Shown piece by piece: positions 16,412 to 25,600 of a stretch of DNA of 64,000 bases; within the stretch, counting starts at the first letter, position 1, and each line of letters starts with the position of its first letter. Position numbers and translations under genes: made by a program. Source of the DNA: Halostreptopolyspora alba. GTDB taxonomy: Bacteria > Actinomycetota > Actinomycetes > Streptosporangiales > Streptosporangiaceae. The stretch spans positions 248,001-312,000 of the forward strand of contig RJMB01000004.1 in NCBI GenBank assembly GCA_003725585.1, written 5' to 3'. The notes under the pieces are model-generated. The model was not told where the DNA came from. It did not search any database and worked only from the letters and a program-made list of their open reading frames with translations.

Positions 16412-16864
16412 ATGCGCCTTTCCGCCCGGGTCGACTACGCGCTTCGCGCCGCCGCTGAGCTGGCCACCGCCAACGGCGGTCCCGTCACGGCCGAGCAGCT
16501 CGCGCACGCACAGGCGATTCCCGGAAAGTTCCTGGAGAACATCCTCACCCAGCTCCGCCGGGCGGGGTTGGTGCGCAGCCAGCGAGGCCCGGTCGGGGGG
16601 TACTGGCTGGCTCGGCCGGCGGCCGAGATCTCACTGGCCGATGTCATCCGCGCCGTTGACGGCCCGCTCGCCAACGTCCGCGGGGAGCGTCCGGAACACA
16701 TCGACTACGAAGGTGCCGCCAACAGCCTGCAACAGGTGTGGATCGCGTTGCGGGCCAGCGAACGCTCCATCCTGGAACGCGTCACTCTGGAGCACGTCTC
16801 GACGAACAAGCTTCCCGAGTCGATCCGGCACCTCGCCGAGGACCCCGACGCGTGGGCGAGCTGA
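16412..16864 (+). CDS. Rrf2-family transcriptional regulator lacking Fe-S cysteines
   Basis: A 150-residue Rrf2 protein: winged helix-turn-helix DNA-binding domain at about residues 1-80 (MRLSARVDYALRAAAELA, then IPGKFLENILTQLRRAGLV and a GPVGGYWLARPAAEISLADV wing), then a dimerisation helix. Rrf2 proteins such as IscR and NsrR usually carry three cysteines ligating an Fe-S cluster around residues 90-105. This protein contains no cysteine at all, so it cannot sense through an Fe-S cluster; it belongs with cysteine-free members such as CymR-like regulators. It is probably leaderless. The convergent neighbour is clgR, separated by a long inverted repeat. The target is unknown. Confidence 0.92.
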   Translation: MRLSARVDYALRAAAELATANGGPVTAEQLAHAQAIPGKFLENILTQLRRAGLVRSQRGPVGGYWLARPAAEISLADVIRAVDGPLANVRGERPEHIDYEGAANSLQQVWIALRASERSILERVTLEHVSTNKLPESIRHLAEDPDAWAS

Positions 16865-16886
16865 GACGGACGGCCCCGGCCCGGAA

Positions 16887-16933
16887 GTGAATGCGCGGGT
16901 GGCGACCCCAGGGGTCGCCACCCGCGCATTCAC
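16887..16933. terminator. Perfect 23-bp inverted repeat, bidirectional terminator
   Basis: Arms 16887-16909 and 16911-16933 are exact reverse complements separated by a single base, making a very long palindrome between the convergent rrf2 and clgR genes. It should form a stable hairpin in both transcripts; neither side has a U-tract. Confidence 0.8.
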
Positions 16934-16974
16934 GGGTCCTGGGTACGGCGCATCGGATGATCAGTGGGGTCGCG

Positions 16975-17319
16975 CTATACGCCCGCCATCTCGACAACCT
17001 CGGGGACCCGGTCGGGCACCGACTCGATGCCACGCACGGATTCGGCGGGCACCCCATCGCTGAGCAGAGCGGCCTCTTGGAGCTCGACGAGGGCCAGCTG
17101 GTCGGCGACGTCGCGCAGCACCTCGGAGAGCTGGACTCCTAAGGCGGTGCAGATCGAGGAGAGCAGCTCCGAGGAGGCTTCCTTCTGCCCGCGTTCCACC
17201 TCGGACAGGTACCCCAACGACACCCGAGCCTCGGCCGACACCTCGCGGAGGGTGCGGCCCTGCCGCTGCCGAAGCTGCCGTAGCACGTCACCAAGTAGGT
17301 GACGAAGCAGGACCATCAT
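16975..17319 (-). CDS. clgR: ClgR-like XRE-family regulator
   Basis: A 114-residue helix-turn-helix protein strongly resembling ClgR, the actinobacterial activator of clpP/clpC and other stress proteolysis genes. The XRE domain spans about residues 8-65: [55 protein letters not shown]. Start: tandem ATGs at 17319 and 17316 follow a GGGAGGGAGCGCGA ribosome site; the frame is open further upstream but that part does not look conserved. Gene order (pgsA-cinA upstream on the same strand) matches the clgR neighbourhood in Streptomyces and Mycobacterium. In those genera ClgR is controlled by Clp-dependent degradation through its C-terminus; here the tail ends EVVEMAGV, whose small hydrophobic residues could act as such a degron (inference). 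Confidence 0.88.
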   Translation of the reverse strand: MMVLLRHLLGDVLRQLRQRQGRTLREVSAEARVSLGYLSEVERGQKEASSELLSSICTALGVQLSEVLRDVADQLALVELQEAALLSDGVPAESVRGIESVPDRVPEVVEMAGV

Positions 17320-17475
17320 TCGCGCTCCCTCCCACCGGTAGCGACCTTCATAGAAACACCGTACCTGTCCCGACCTTGATCGTCGCACCTCACGGCTTGC
17401 TGTTCGCTGCGGGATAACGCATCGTTGGTGACGTTTTGTTCCCTCACATTCACCGGTCGAACTGCTGGATGCCGG

Positions 17476-17964
17476 CTAGTTCGGCGTGTTCCTGGCCACT
17501 ACCTTACCGAGCAGACGCAAAGCCTCCTCGACAGTGCGCCGGCGAACCAGGGCACGCTCCCCGTCGAAGTGGAACTCCTCGACCGCGCCCCCCTCTCCGG
17601 GACCGGCGATCGCCACGAACACGGTCCCGACCGGCTGCCCGTCCTGTGGCTCCGGACCGGCCACCCCCGTGACCGCGAGTCCGAATGTGGCCACCACGCG
17701 TTCGCGTACGCCGCGCGCCATGGCACAGGCGACATCAGGATGCACCGCACCGTGCTCGCGAAGCAGGGAACTCGGGACTCCCAGCAGCCCCTCCTTGAGG
17801 GGAGTGGCGTAGGCGACCACACCGCCCCGGTAGGTCGCGGAGGCCCCGGCGACCTCCGTGAGCGTCGCACCGATCAGGCCACCGGTGAGCGACTCCGCGG
17901 TCGCGACGGTACCGGCGCGCGCCCGCAACGCACGGTGCGCGGCTTCCGCTGCCTCGACGTTCAC
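17476..17964 (-). CDS. cinA: CinA C-terminal-domain protein (nicotinamide-nucleotide amidohydrolase, PncC)
   Basis: A 162-residue stand-alone CinA C-terminal domain, the NMN deamidase that converts nicotinamide mononucleotide to nicotinate mononucleotide in NAD recycling. Family motifs are ATAESLTGGLIGATLT, YRGGVVAYATPLKEGLLGV and LAVTGVAGPEPQDGQPVGTV. The N-terminal MoaB-like pyrophosphatase domain of full-length CinA is absent, as in other actinobacteria. It starts with GTG overlapping the pgsA TGA stop (GTGA), so it is coupled to pgsA. clgR begins 157 bases downstream on the same strand. Confidence 0.93.
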   Translation of the reverse strand: MNVEAAEAAHRALRARAGTVATAESLTGGLIGATLTEVAGASATYRGGVVAYATPLKEGLLGVPSSLLREHGAVHPDVACAMARGVRERVVATFGLAVTGVAGPEPQDGQPVGTVFVAIAGPGEGGAVEEFHFDGERALVRRRTVEEALRLLGKVVARNTPN

Positions 17965-18560
17965 GGCTCGGGGGTGTCCCCGCGCTGAGCTCCGCGCAGC
18001 CGGATCGCCTGGATGACGTAGTCGGCACCGGTCCACAGGGTGACGGCCACCGCGGCGCCCATGGACACGTGCGCGATGATCAGCAACTGTTCGGGCAGCG
18101 GAAAAAGGTAGACGCTGATCGCGACCACCTGGAGCACCGTCTTGAGCTTGCCGCCGCGGCTCGCGGGAATGACGCCGTAGCGCATGACGGCGAACCGGAG
18201 CACGGTGATCCCCAACTCGCGCAGCAGGATGGCGAGGGTGACCCACCACCAAAGCTCGCCGAGTATGGAGAGCACCACGAGCGCCGCGCCCGTGAGGGCC
18301 TTGTCAGCGATCGGGTCGGCCACCTTGCCGAAGTCGGTGACGAGGTTGCGGCGCCGTGCGAGCTCCCCGTCGATCCGGTCGGTCACCGCCGCGACCACGA
18401 ACACGGCGAACGCGGCGAACCGCCAGGCTGGGGGCTCCAGGAACATGAACACCACGAACAGCGGCACCATGACGAGCCGGGTGGCCGTCAGGATGTTCGC
18501 GATGTTGAACACCGGGATACGCTGCGGGGCCGGCATGGCGGCGGAGTCGTGCGAACTCAT
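17961..18560 (-). CDS. pgsA: CDP-diacylglycerol-glycerol-3-phosphate 3-phosphatidyltransferase
   Basis: Integral membrane enzyme of 199 residues that makes phosphatidylglycerophosphate, the first committed step to phosphatidylglycerol and cardiolipin. The CDP-alcohol phosphotransferase signature Dx2DGx2ARx8Gx3Dx3D is complete, from DRIDGELARR to GKVADPIAD. Four to six hydrophobic helices are visible. Its ATG at 18560 overlaps the TGA of the rimO remnant (18557-18559), and its stop overlaps cinA, so all three reading frames are chained by 4-base overlaps. Being essential in most bacteria, it is expected to be functional. Confidence 0.95.
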   Translation of the reverse strand: MSSHDSAAMPAPQRIPVFNIANILTATRLVMVPLFVVFMFLEPPAWRFAAFAVFVVAAVTDRIDGELARRRNLVTDFGKVADPIADKALTGAALVVLSILGELWWWVTLAILLRELGITVLRFAVMRYGVIPASRGGKLKTVLQVVAISVYLFPLPEQLLIIAHVSMGAAVAVTLWTGADYVIQAIRLRGAQRGDTPEP

Positions 18561-18775
18561 CGTTGGTCCGGTCCGCGCGCCGGGACGTCGACTGACTCTC
18601 GGAGGGCGGGCTCGGCCCGGTCACGGGTGTTCACGGCGATGTCAGCCCTATCGCCGTTCTCGGACTCGACCAGCTCCCAACCGCCGGTCGCCAGATGTCC
18701 GGCGAGCTCTTCGGGGTCAACCTCGTTACGCGCGCACCCCGGGGTGACGAGCGATACGGTACGGCGCGATGACAT
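18557..18775 (-). pseudogene. rimO: N-terminal remnant of rimO (ribosomal protein S12 methylthiotransferase)
   Basis: A 72-codon reading frame whose first about 62 residues match the N-terminus of RimO, the radical-SAM enzyme that methylthiolates Asp of ribosomal protein S12. Normal RimO is about 450-490 residues. Compared with the actinobacterial consensus as I recall it, VTLGCARNEVDSEEL reads VTPGCARNEVDPEEL here, and the cluster-binding Cys of VVNTCGF is lost (AVNTRDR). After SVD the frame runs 12 more residues and stops inside the pgsA start. The UPF0004 middle, radical-SAM CxxxCxxC and TRAM domains are gone, apparently by one deletion. Position between ftsK and pgsA is where rimO lies in Streptomyces. 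It may still be transcribed and help translation of pgsA. Confidence 0.75.
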
Positions 18776-19059
18776 AGTTTCCAACGTTCGGCGTTCGCGG
18801 GAATGTGACGGTGCACCACGCCTACCAGGATGCCATGCCTCGCGGCCGCCTCCCCCGGCCTCGCCCACCCGGGTGGAGCGGGATAGCTCGGGCTGGCCAG
18901 CGCCTGGGTGACCACGTTCGCGTCGCTCGCCACGGGGATTCGGTGACGTCGTGCCCGGCTGAGCCTATCCAACCGGCCGCACGAGCGGAACGGCCGGATC
19001 CTTAGGATCACCGATGGTGCACCCCCGGTCACGGTGGGAGGCGCGCCCCACCGGCCCGG

Positions 19060-19971
19060 TCACCTGCTGCGCATGCCCTCGGAGTCGAACACCAGGTTCG
19101 CCACCTCGCCCTCCGGTCCGGGAGAGCCGAGTCGCTCGCCGTTGACCTCGATACGGGCCGCCCCGGCATTGCCGAGATGCATCCGCAGTTCCTCCGGGTG
19201 GCTCCAGTCCTTCTGCGAGCCGTCGGTGAGCACACCGGTGAAGACGTCGCCGCCGTCGGCGTCGGTCACCCGGATCCACATCCGTTCGTGGGCGCGCAGC
19301 CGAACCCGCACGTCGTCCACCTCCTCCTGGGGACTCTGCGGGTCCCGCGCCTCCGCGGGCATCGCGCCCGCCTTCTCCTCGGCGGGCGCGGCCCCTGTGG
19401 GAGTGGGCCCGCTGCGGGTGTTCTCGGTCAGCGGGAACGTGCTTCCTTCCCAGGGAAGGCCGCGCTCCGGCCACACCTGAACTCCCGCGATGACGGCGGC
19501 CACGACGATGGCCGCGGCGATCAGGAGGGGCCAGAAGCGGCGACGGGTTCGCGGGGCGGTCGTCTCCGTGGTGGCCGCCCCCTCGCCGCCGGCCTCGTCC
19601 CGGCCCGCGGACCCGGCGTACTGCAGGGTGTCCCCGGTCTCGTCGGGTCGCGCGGGGTGTTCCGCCGCGCCGGACTCGGCCGTGGCGCCCCTCCGTCCGG
19701 CCTCGGGTCCCGGCGCCGCGGTCATGGGCGGTGGGGCTTCTGCGTTGCGCTCGTTGAACTGTGCGACGAGCGGCGCCGGGTCGATGCCGACCTCCCGGCA
19801 CACGGCGCGAATATGTCCCCGCGCGTAGAAGTCTCCACCGCAGGGAGCGAAGTCGTCACGTTCCATCGCCGCGAGCACGGTCCGCCGGATACGGGTGCGG
19901 TCGCTGATCTCCTCAAGCGTGTGTCCCGACTCTTCTCGGGCGGCGGCCAGGGTCTGACCGATCGTCGTCAT
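19060..19971 (-). CDS. RodZ-like helix-turn-helix membrane protein (DUF4115)
   Basis: A 303-residue protein with an N-terminal HTH_25/XRE domain (about residues 1-70, IGQTLAAAREESGHTLEEIS and TRIRRTVLAAMERDDF), an acidic, Ala/Glu-rich linker, one transmembrane helix near 150-170 (FWPLLIAAAIVVAAVIAG) after an RTRRR stop-transfer patch, and an extracytoplasmic DUF4115 domain (about 215-300, RVRLRAHERMWIRVTDADG). This is the domain order of RodZ, which links MreB to the cell wall; in actinobacteria the homologue lies next to ftsK, as here. Its precise role in this organism is inferred. The expected neighbour rimO is reduced to a fragment downstream. Confidence 0.85.
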   Translation of the reverse strand: MTTIGQTLAAAREESGHTLEEISDRTRIRRTVLAAMERDDFAPCGGDFYARGHIRAVCREVGIDPAPLVAQFNERNAEAPPPMTAAPGPEAGRRGATAESGAAEHPARPDETGDTLQYAGSAGRDEAGGEGAATTETTAPRTRRRFWPLLIAAAIVVAAVIAGVQVWPERGLPWEGSTFPLTENTRSGPTPTGAAPAEEKAGAMPAEARDPQSPQEEVDDVRVRLRAHERMWIRVTDADGGDVFTGVLTDGSQKDWSHPEELRMHLGNAGAARIEVNGERLGSPGPEGEVANLVFDSEGMRSR

Positions 19972-20363
19972 ACCCGTTTTCCCCCTTTGCGGGGCGCGTA
20001 CCCCGCGTTGCCGTCGGGGCCGGGGCGCTGTGCGCGTCCCGCCTCTCGAAACGCTCCATTACGAAGGGATGAGCACGTCCGGGTCCACTCTCTAAGAACA
20101 CACGACGTAATCATAAAATGACACACCGGACACCGCGTTAAAACTCGACCAATCAGGAAGTGATCCCGAGCATTCCGGGGCAGCCGGCCAATCCGGACAG
20201 CCCCACCCCCGTGGATCCCTCGGGTCGGCTCTCCCCCATCGGCGAACGTCAGCCATGCCCGACAACCCGGCAAGCACTCTAAGTTAACAAACAAATCCGA
20301 ATCGAAGTCACAACCCAGCCGCTGCGGGGCTCGCTTCGACGTCCCCATCTCCCGGGGAGGGCG
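19972..20363. other. Intergenic region upstream of the RodZ-like gene
   Basis: About 390 bases without a convincing gene. It is patchily AT-rich (around 20100-20160 and 20280-20310). On the minus strand TATGAT (20115 down to 20110) could be a -10 box for the RodZ-like gene, but no -35 partner is evident. No long inverted repeat was found after ftsK. Confidence 0.4.
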
Positions 20364-22871
20364 TCACTCCTGGTCGCCGCGCAACTGGGCGAGCACTCCC
20401 GGAAGGTCGTCCGGCTTGACCAGGACGTCGCGCGCCTTGGACCCCTCACTCGGGCCCACGACGTCGCGGCTCTCCATGAGATCCATGAGGCGCCCCGCCT
20501 TGGCGAAACCGACGCGCAGTTTGCGCTGCAACATCGAAGTGGAGCCGAACTGCGTGGTCACCACGAGCTCGATGGCCTGCAGCAGCAGGTCGAAGTCCTC
20601 GCCAACCTCCTCGTCGATCTCCTTCTTCTTGGCCTCGGCGGTGCCCACGTCGTCGCGGTAGCTGGGCTCGGCCTGCTTCTTGCAGTGGTCGACGATCTCC
20701 CGGATCTCCTTCTCGGTGACCCAGGCGTTCTGCAGCCGGAGGGGTTTGCCCGCCCCCATCGGCAGGAACAGCGCGTCGCCTTTGCCCACGAGCTTCTCGG
20801 CGCCGGGCTGGTCCAGGATGACCCGACTGTCGGAGAGGCTGGACGTGGCGAACGCGAGCCGCGACGGCACGTTCGCCTTGATGAGCCCGGTCACCACGTC
20901 CACGCTCGGCCGCTGGGTGGCCAGCACGAGGTGGATCCCCGCCGCCCGGGCGAGCTGGGTGATCCTGACGATGGCGTCCTCGACGTCACGCGGCGCCACC
21001 ATCATCAGATCCGCCAGCTCATCCACGATGACCAACATGTAGGGGTAGGGCTCGTACTCGCGCTCGCTGCCGGGCGGCGCCGTGAGTTCCCCGGCGCGCA
21101 CGGCGGCGTTGAAGTCGTCGATGTGACGGTACCCGGACGCGGCGAGATCGTCGTAGCGCCGGTCCATCTCGCCCACCACCCACTGCAGCGCGTCGGCGGC
21201 CTTCTTGGGGCTGGTGATGATCGGCGTGATCAGGTGCGGGATGCCCTCGTACATGTTCAGCTCGACCCGCTTGGGGTCGACCAGGATGAGGCGCACCTCG
21301 TCGGGGGTGGCGCGCGTCATGATCGATGTGATGAGCCCGTTGATACAGGTCGACTTGCCGGCGCCGGTGGCGCCGGCCACCAGCACGTGCGGCATTTTGG
21401 CGAGGTTCGCCACCACCGTGGAGCCCTCGATGTCCTTGCCGAGACCGACGACCATGGGGTGGTCGTCGGAGGTGGCCGACGGGGACCGCATGACGTCACC
21501 GAGGCTGACGACGTCCTTGTCGGTGTTGGGGATCTCCACGCCAATGGCCGACTTGCCCGGGATGGGCGACTGGATCCGGACGTCGGTGCTCTTCACCGCC
21601 AGCGAGATGTTCTTCGTCAGCGCCGTGACCTTCTCGACCTTGACGGCCGGACCGAGTTCGATCTCGTAGCGCGTGATGGTGGGTCCGCGAGTGAAACCGG
21701 TGACCTCGGCGTCGATGTTGAACTGCTCCATGACCCCGGTGAGCGCCTCGACCACGGTGTCGTTGGCCTTGGTACGCGCCTTGGGTTGGCTGCCGGGCTT
21801 GAGCATCTGCGGCGGCGGGAGCTCGTAGTCGCCCTCGACGACGCGTGTGGGAAGCGAGAGCTGCTCCGCGCTCTCCGGCGCCGGCGTCGGCTCCGGCGCG
21901 GCGGCCGGCCGGGGCTTCTCCTCGCTCGTGGCGACGACCGGTGTGTCGTAGGGCCGCTCCTTGTCGCCGACGACGGTCTCTCGCTCGCCGGCAGCGTCGG
22001 CGTTCGCGCCGGCCTTGGCACGCCCGGAACGGGACCCGCGGGCGCGCTTCGGGGTGGTGGCGCCGCTGTCGAGAATGTCGACACCGGAGTCGGGACCATC
22101 GTCGCGCCGCATCAGCTCACCGAACAGTGCCCGCATGCGTTCGGGGATGCGGTAGACCGGTGTGGCCGTTACCACGAGCAGCCCGAACACCAGGACCATG
22201 CACAACAGCACCCCGGTGACCCACGGCGTGATGAGTAGGCTCAACGGCCCCGACGCGGCGAACCCGACCACCCCGCCGGCCCGGTGCATCGCCTCCTCCC
22301 CCTCGGCCGGCCACGGGATCCCGTGGCCGATGTGGATCAGCCCGAGCAGCCCGACCAGCAGCGCCGCGGATCCGATGAGCAGCCGGCCGACGTCGGTCTC
22401 GCCGCTTCCCGGCGTGCGCATGAGCCGCCAGGCGAACGGTAGGAACACCAGCGGCAGCACGGGGGAGAACGTGCCGAACGCGCCCACGACGACGGTACGG
22501 GTGAGCTCGGGCAGCGGGCCGCTGGTCTCCCACCACACGGCCGCGGCGATGAGCACTCCCAGCGCGAGCATGACCAGGCCCATACCGTCGCGACGGAGGT
22601 CGGGGTCGAGATCGCGCGCGCTGCGTCCGACAGCGCGCGCGAGCCCCCCAACGGTGTGCGCCAGGATCTTCCAGAGAAGCACGACGGCCTCGACGACCCA
22701 GGTGAACAGCATCGCGACGGGGCCCTCGGCCGGGGCCCTCCGCTGGGAGGAGGGGGCACGCTTCGAACTCGGCGACCCGCGGGCCGCCGAGCCCTTCTTG
22801 GTGCCCGAACCTTTGCTCCTGGACGCTCCGCCACCGGAACGCTGGGGGTTTTGGGGCGCACGGGTGGCCAT
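20364..22871 (-). CDS. ftsK: DNA translocase FtsK/SpoIIIE
   Basis: Septal DNA pump of 835 residues. A basic, low-complexity N-terminus of about 60 residues precedes four membrane helices (about 80-245), then an acidic/Ala-rich linker (about 245-345) and the motor: alpha domain with the VEKVTALTKNISLAVKS region, Walker A GATGAGKST near residue 495, Walker B LMLVIVDELADL-type segment and LVLATQRPSVDVVTGLIKAN. The C-terminal gamma winged helix (KLRVGFAKAGRLMDLMESRDVVGPSEGSK) is present and would read KOPS-like sequences. The protein clears and partitions chromosomal DNA at sporulation or division septa. Its neighbour rnj ends 70 bases upstream on the same strand. Confidence 0.97.
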   Translation of the reverse strand: MATRAPQNPQRSGGGASRSKGSGTKKGSAARGSPSSKRAPSSQRRAPAEGPVAMLFTWVVEAVVLLWKILAHTVGGLARAVGRSARDLDPDLRRDGMGLVMLALGVLIAAAVWWETSGPLPELTRTVVVGAFGTFSPVLPLVFLPFAWRLMRTPGSGETDVGRLLIGSAALLVGLLGLIHIGHGIPWPAEGEEAMHRAGGVVGFAASGPLSLLITPWVTGVLLCMVLVFGLLVVTATPVYRIPERMRALFGELMRRDDGPDSGVDILDSGATTPKRARGSRSGRAKAGANADAAGERETVVGDKERPYDTPVVATSEEKPRPAAAPEPTPAPESAEQLSLPTRVVEGDYELPPPQMLKPGSQPKARTKANDTVVEALTGVMEQFNIDAEVTGFTRGPTITRYEIELGPAVKVEKVTALTKNISLAVKSTDVRIQSPIPGKSAIGVEIPNTDKDVVSLGDVMRSPSATSDDHPMVVGLGKDIEGSTVVANLAKMPHVLVAGATGAGKSTCINGLITSIMTRATPDEVRLILVDPKRVELNMYEGIPHLITPIITSPKKAADALQWVVGEMDRRYDDLAASGYRHIDDFNAAVRAGELTAPPGSEREYEPYPYMLVIVDELADLMMVAPRDVEDAIVRITQLARAAGIHLVLATQRPSVDVVTGLIKANVPSRLAFATSSLSDSRVILDQPGAEKLVGKGDALFLPMGAGKPLRLQNAWVTEKEIREIVDHCKKQAEPSYRDDVGTAEAKKKEIDEEVGEDFDLLLQAIELVVTTQFGSTSMLQRKLRVGFAKAGRLMDLMESRDVVGPSEGSKARDVLVKPDDLPGVLAQLRGDQE

Positions 22872-22940
22872 GGCGCGCAGCCTACTACCGGAGACGCCGA
22901 GAACGACGCCGCCCGTCCCGGCGTGTCGGCTCGTGAGACC

Positions 22941-24626
22941 TCAGATCTCGACGATCACCGGGACGATCATGGGCCGACGCCGGTACGTCTCGTTCACCCA
23001 CCGGCCGGTCCGCCGCCGCACGAGCTGGCGCAGCTGCGCGGGATCGGTGATGCCGTCGGCGGCCGCCTGCTCCAGCGCCTCCTGGATCTTGGGGATCACC
23101 TCGTCGTAGGCGTCGGCGTCGATTCCCGACCCCCGCGTGTGGATCTCTGGCTCCCCGATGATCTTTCCGGATGTGGAGGACACGGCGACGACCACGGATA
23201 CGAACCCCTCCTCGCCGAGGATCCTGCGGTCTTTGAGAGCCGACTCGGTGACGTCGCCGACGGAGGCGCCGTCCACGTAGACATAGCCCGCGTCGACCGC
23301 CCCCACGATCCGCGCGGCCCCCTCGTGCAGGTCGACGACGATGCCGTCCTCGGCGATGACCACCCGATCGTTGGGCACCCCCGTGAGCCTGGCCAGGTGC
23401 GCGTGGGCGCGCATGTGTCGCCACTCGCCGTGGACGGGCAGTACGTTGCGTGGCTTGACCATGTTGAGGACGTACATCAGCTCACCCGCCGGGGCGTGCC
23501 CCGAGACGTGCACCAGCGCGTTGCCCTTGTGCACGACCTTGGCTCCCCACCGGGTCAGGCCGTTGATCACCCGGTTCACCGAGTTCTCGTTGCCCGGGAT
23601 GAGCGAGGAGGCGAGCACGACCGTGTCGCCCTCCTCGATGCGGATCTGGTGGTCGCGGTTGGCCATACGTGTCAGTGCCGACATGGGTTCGCCCTGGGAG
23701 CCGGTGGAGATCAGCACGGCGTCGGCGGGGTCGAGGTCATCGAGCTCGCGAACGTCGACCAGCAGGTCACCGGGCACCGAGAGGTAGCCGAGATCACGCG
23801 CGATGTTCATGTTGCGCAACATCGAGCGCCCCACGAACGCGACCTTGCGGCCGTGCGCGTGCGCCGCGTCGAGTACCTGCTGCACCCGATGGATGTGCGA
23901 GGCGAAGCAGGCGACGATGATGCGCTGCTCGGCCTGGTGGAAGACATCGTCGATGACCCCGGAGATGTCGCGCTCACTGGTGACGAAGCCGGGGACCTCG
24001 GCGTTGGTGGAGTCACTCAGCAGCAGGTCGACGCCTTCGTCCCCGATTCGGGCGAAGCCCGCGAGGTCGGTCAGTCGGCCGTCGAGCGGCAGCTGGTCCA
24101 TCTTGAAGTCGCCGGTGTGCAGCAGGGTTCCCGCGGGGGTGCGAACGGCGACGGCGAGAGCGTCGGGGATGGAGTGGTTGACCGGGAGAAACTCCAGGTC
24201 GAACGCACCGAACGAGCGGCGCTCGCCTTCGGCGACCTGGATCGTCTCGGGCTTGATCCGGTGCTCTCCCAGCTTGGCGACCAACAGGGCCAACGTGAGC
24301 CGCGATCCCACCAGCGGGATGTCCGGTCGCTCACGCAGCAGGAACGGGACCGCGCCGATGTGGTCCTCGTGGCCGTGCGTGAGAACCAGGGCCTCGACGT
24401 CGTCGAGCCGGTCGCGGATGTAGTCGAAGTCGGGAAGGATCAGGTCAACACCGGGCTGCTCCTCCTCGGGGAACAGCACCCCACAGTCGACCAGCAGCAG
24501 CTTGCCGTCGTACTCGAAGACGGTCATGTTCCGGCCGATCTCGCCTAGCCCACCCAGGGGCACCACCCGCAGCGTGCCGGCGCCGAGCGGGGGCGGTGGA
24601 CCGAGCTCGGGGTGCGGGTGACTCAT
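22941..24626 (-). CDS. rnj: Ribonuclease J
   Basis: Metallo-beta-lactamase/beta-CASP nuclease of 561 residues with 5'-3' exonuclease and endonuclease activity in mRNA decay and rRNA processing. Metal-binding motifs are HGHEDHIGA near residue 85, the HSIPDALAV His, HTGDFKMD and, in the C-terminal part, HVSGHAPAGEL. beta-CASP motifs include SDSTNAE and CFASHIHRVQQ. The ATG overlaps the dapA stop by 4 bases (ATGA), giving a dapA-rnj operon, the same arrangement as in Mycobacterium and Streptomyces. The length is typical of the family. Confidence 0.97.
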   Translation of the reverse strand: MSHPHPELGPPPPLGAGTLRVVPLGGLGEIGRNMTVFEYDGKLLLVDCGVLFPEEEQPGVDLILPDFDYIRDRLDDVEALVLTHGHEDHIGAVPFLLRERPDIPLVGSRLTLALLVAKLGEHRIKPETIQVAEGERRSFGAFDLEFLPVNHSIPDALAVAVRTPAGTLLHTGDFKMDQLPLDGRLTDLAGFARIGDEGVDLLLSDSTNAEVPGFVTSERDISGVIDDVFHQAEQRIIVACFASHIHRVQQVLDAAHAHGRKVAFVGRSMLRNMNIARDLGYLSVPGDLLVDVRELDDLDPADAVLISTGSQGEPMSALTRMANRDHQIRIEEGDTVVLASSLIPGNENSVNRVINGLTRWGAKVVHKGNALVHVSGHAPAGELMYVLNMVKPRNVLPVHGEWRHMRAHAHLARLTGVPNDRVVIAEDGIVVDLHEGAARIVGAVDAGYVYVDGASVGDVTESALKDRRILGEEGFVSVVVAVSSTSGKIIGEPEIHTRGSGIDADAYDEVIPKIQEALEQAAADGITDPAQLRQLVRRRTGRWVNETYRRRPMIVPVIVEI

Positions 24627-25600
24627 GCGGATCCTTCCGTAAGCCGTTCGACTCCCACTGCGCTGGCCGGCACCGCCTGGTGCGGGGCGAGCCCGATCGG
24701 ACCCTTGACCCCCGCGGCCGCGAGATCCTCGCGCAGCAGTGCCTGCAGCTCGGGGGAGGCGTCGGCCAGCGGGGTCCGGACCGACCCGCCGGGCAGCCCG
24801 AACATGTTCAGCACCGCCTTGGTGGTGATCACGCCCTGGGTCCGGAAGATCCCGGTGTAGACCGGGGTGAGTCGCCGGTGGATGGCCAGGGCCCGGTCGA
24901 CGTCACCGGAGGAGTAGGCGTCGATCATGTCGTGTAGGTCGCCGCCGACGATGTGGCCGACCACGCTGACGAACCCGACCGCCCCGACCGAGAGCAGTGG
25001 CAGGTTCAGGATGTCCGATCCGCAGTAGTAGGCGAGATCGGTGCGCTCCATGACCCACGAGCTGGCACCTAGGTCGTCCTTGGCGTCCTTGTTGGCGACG
25101 ATGCGGGGGTGCTCGGCCAGCCGGACCAGGGTCTCCGAGGCGATCGGTACACCGGTACGGCCGGGGATGTCGTAGAGCATCATCGGCAGTTCGGTGGCGT
25201 CGGCGATGGCCTGGAAGTGCCGGATGAGCCCTTCTTGGGGCGGCTTGTTGTAGTACGGGGTGACGGTCAGCACGCCGTGGGCGCCGGCTCGCTCGGCCGC
25301 CTCGGCGAGCTCGATGCTGTGGCGGGTGTCGTTGGTACCCACGCCGGCGACGACGGTCGCGCGGTCACCCACGGCGTCCAGGACGGTGCGGAGCAACCGG
25401 TCCTTCTCGTCGTCGCTCGTCGTCGGCGTCTCGCCCGTGGTACCGCTGACGATCAACCCGTCATTGCGCTGCTCGTCAACGAGGTAGCTGGCGAGGCGGG
25501 CGGCGCCGTCGTAGTCGACTTCCCCGTTCTCCTGCATGGGTGTGACCATCGCGGTCAACATCTGGCCGAAGGGCGCGTTCGGCGAAGTGCTGCCTACCAT
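24623..25600 (-). CDS. dapA: 4-hydroxy-tetrahydrodipicolinate synthase
   Basis: DapA, which condenses pyruvate with aspartate semialdehyde in lysine and diaminopimelate synthesis. It is 325 residues from ATG 25600, where the protein begins MVGSTSPNAPFGQMLTAMVT, as in other actinobacteria; the frame stays open for a further 124 codons upstream but that sequence looks non-coding. Motifs seen: VSGTTGETPT, GVLTVTPYYNKP, LYDIPGRTG with the catalytic Tyr, and Schiff-base Lys in VANKDAKDD. Its stop overlaps the rnj start. A long inverted repeat lies about 290 bases upstream. Confidence 0.96.
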   Translation of the reverse strand: MVGSTSPNAPFGQMLTAMVTPMQENGEVDYDGAARLASYLVDEQRNDGLIVSGTTGETPTTSDDEKDRLLRTVLDAVGDRATVVAGVGTNDTRHSIELAEAAERAGAHGVLTVTPYYNKPPQEGLIRHFQAIADATELPMMLYDIPGRTGVPIASETLVRLAEHPRIVANKDAKDDLGASSWVMERTDLAYYCGSDILNLPLLSVGAVGFVSVVGHIVGGDLHDMIDAYSSGDVDRALAIHRRLTPVYTGIFRTQGVITTKAVLNMFGLPGGSVRTPLADASPELQALLREDLAAAGVKGPIGLAPHQAVPASAVGVERLTEGSA

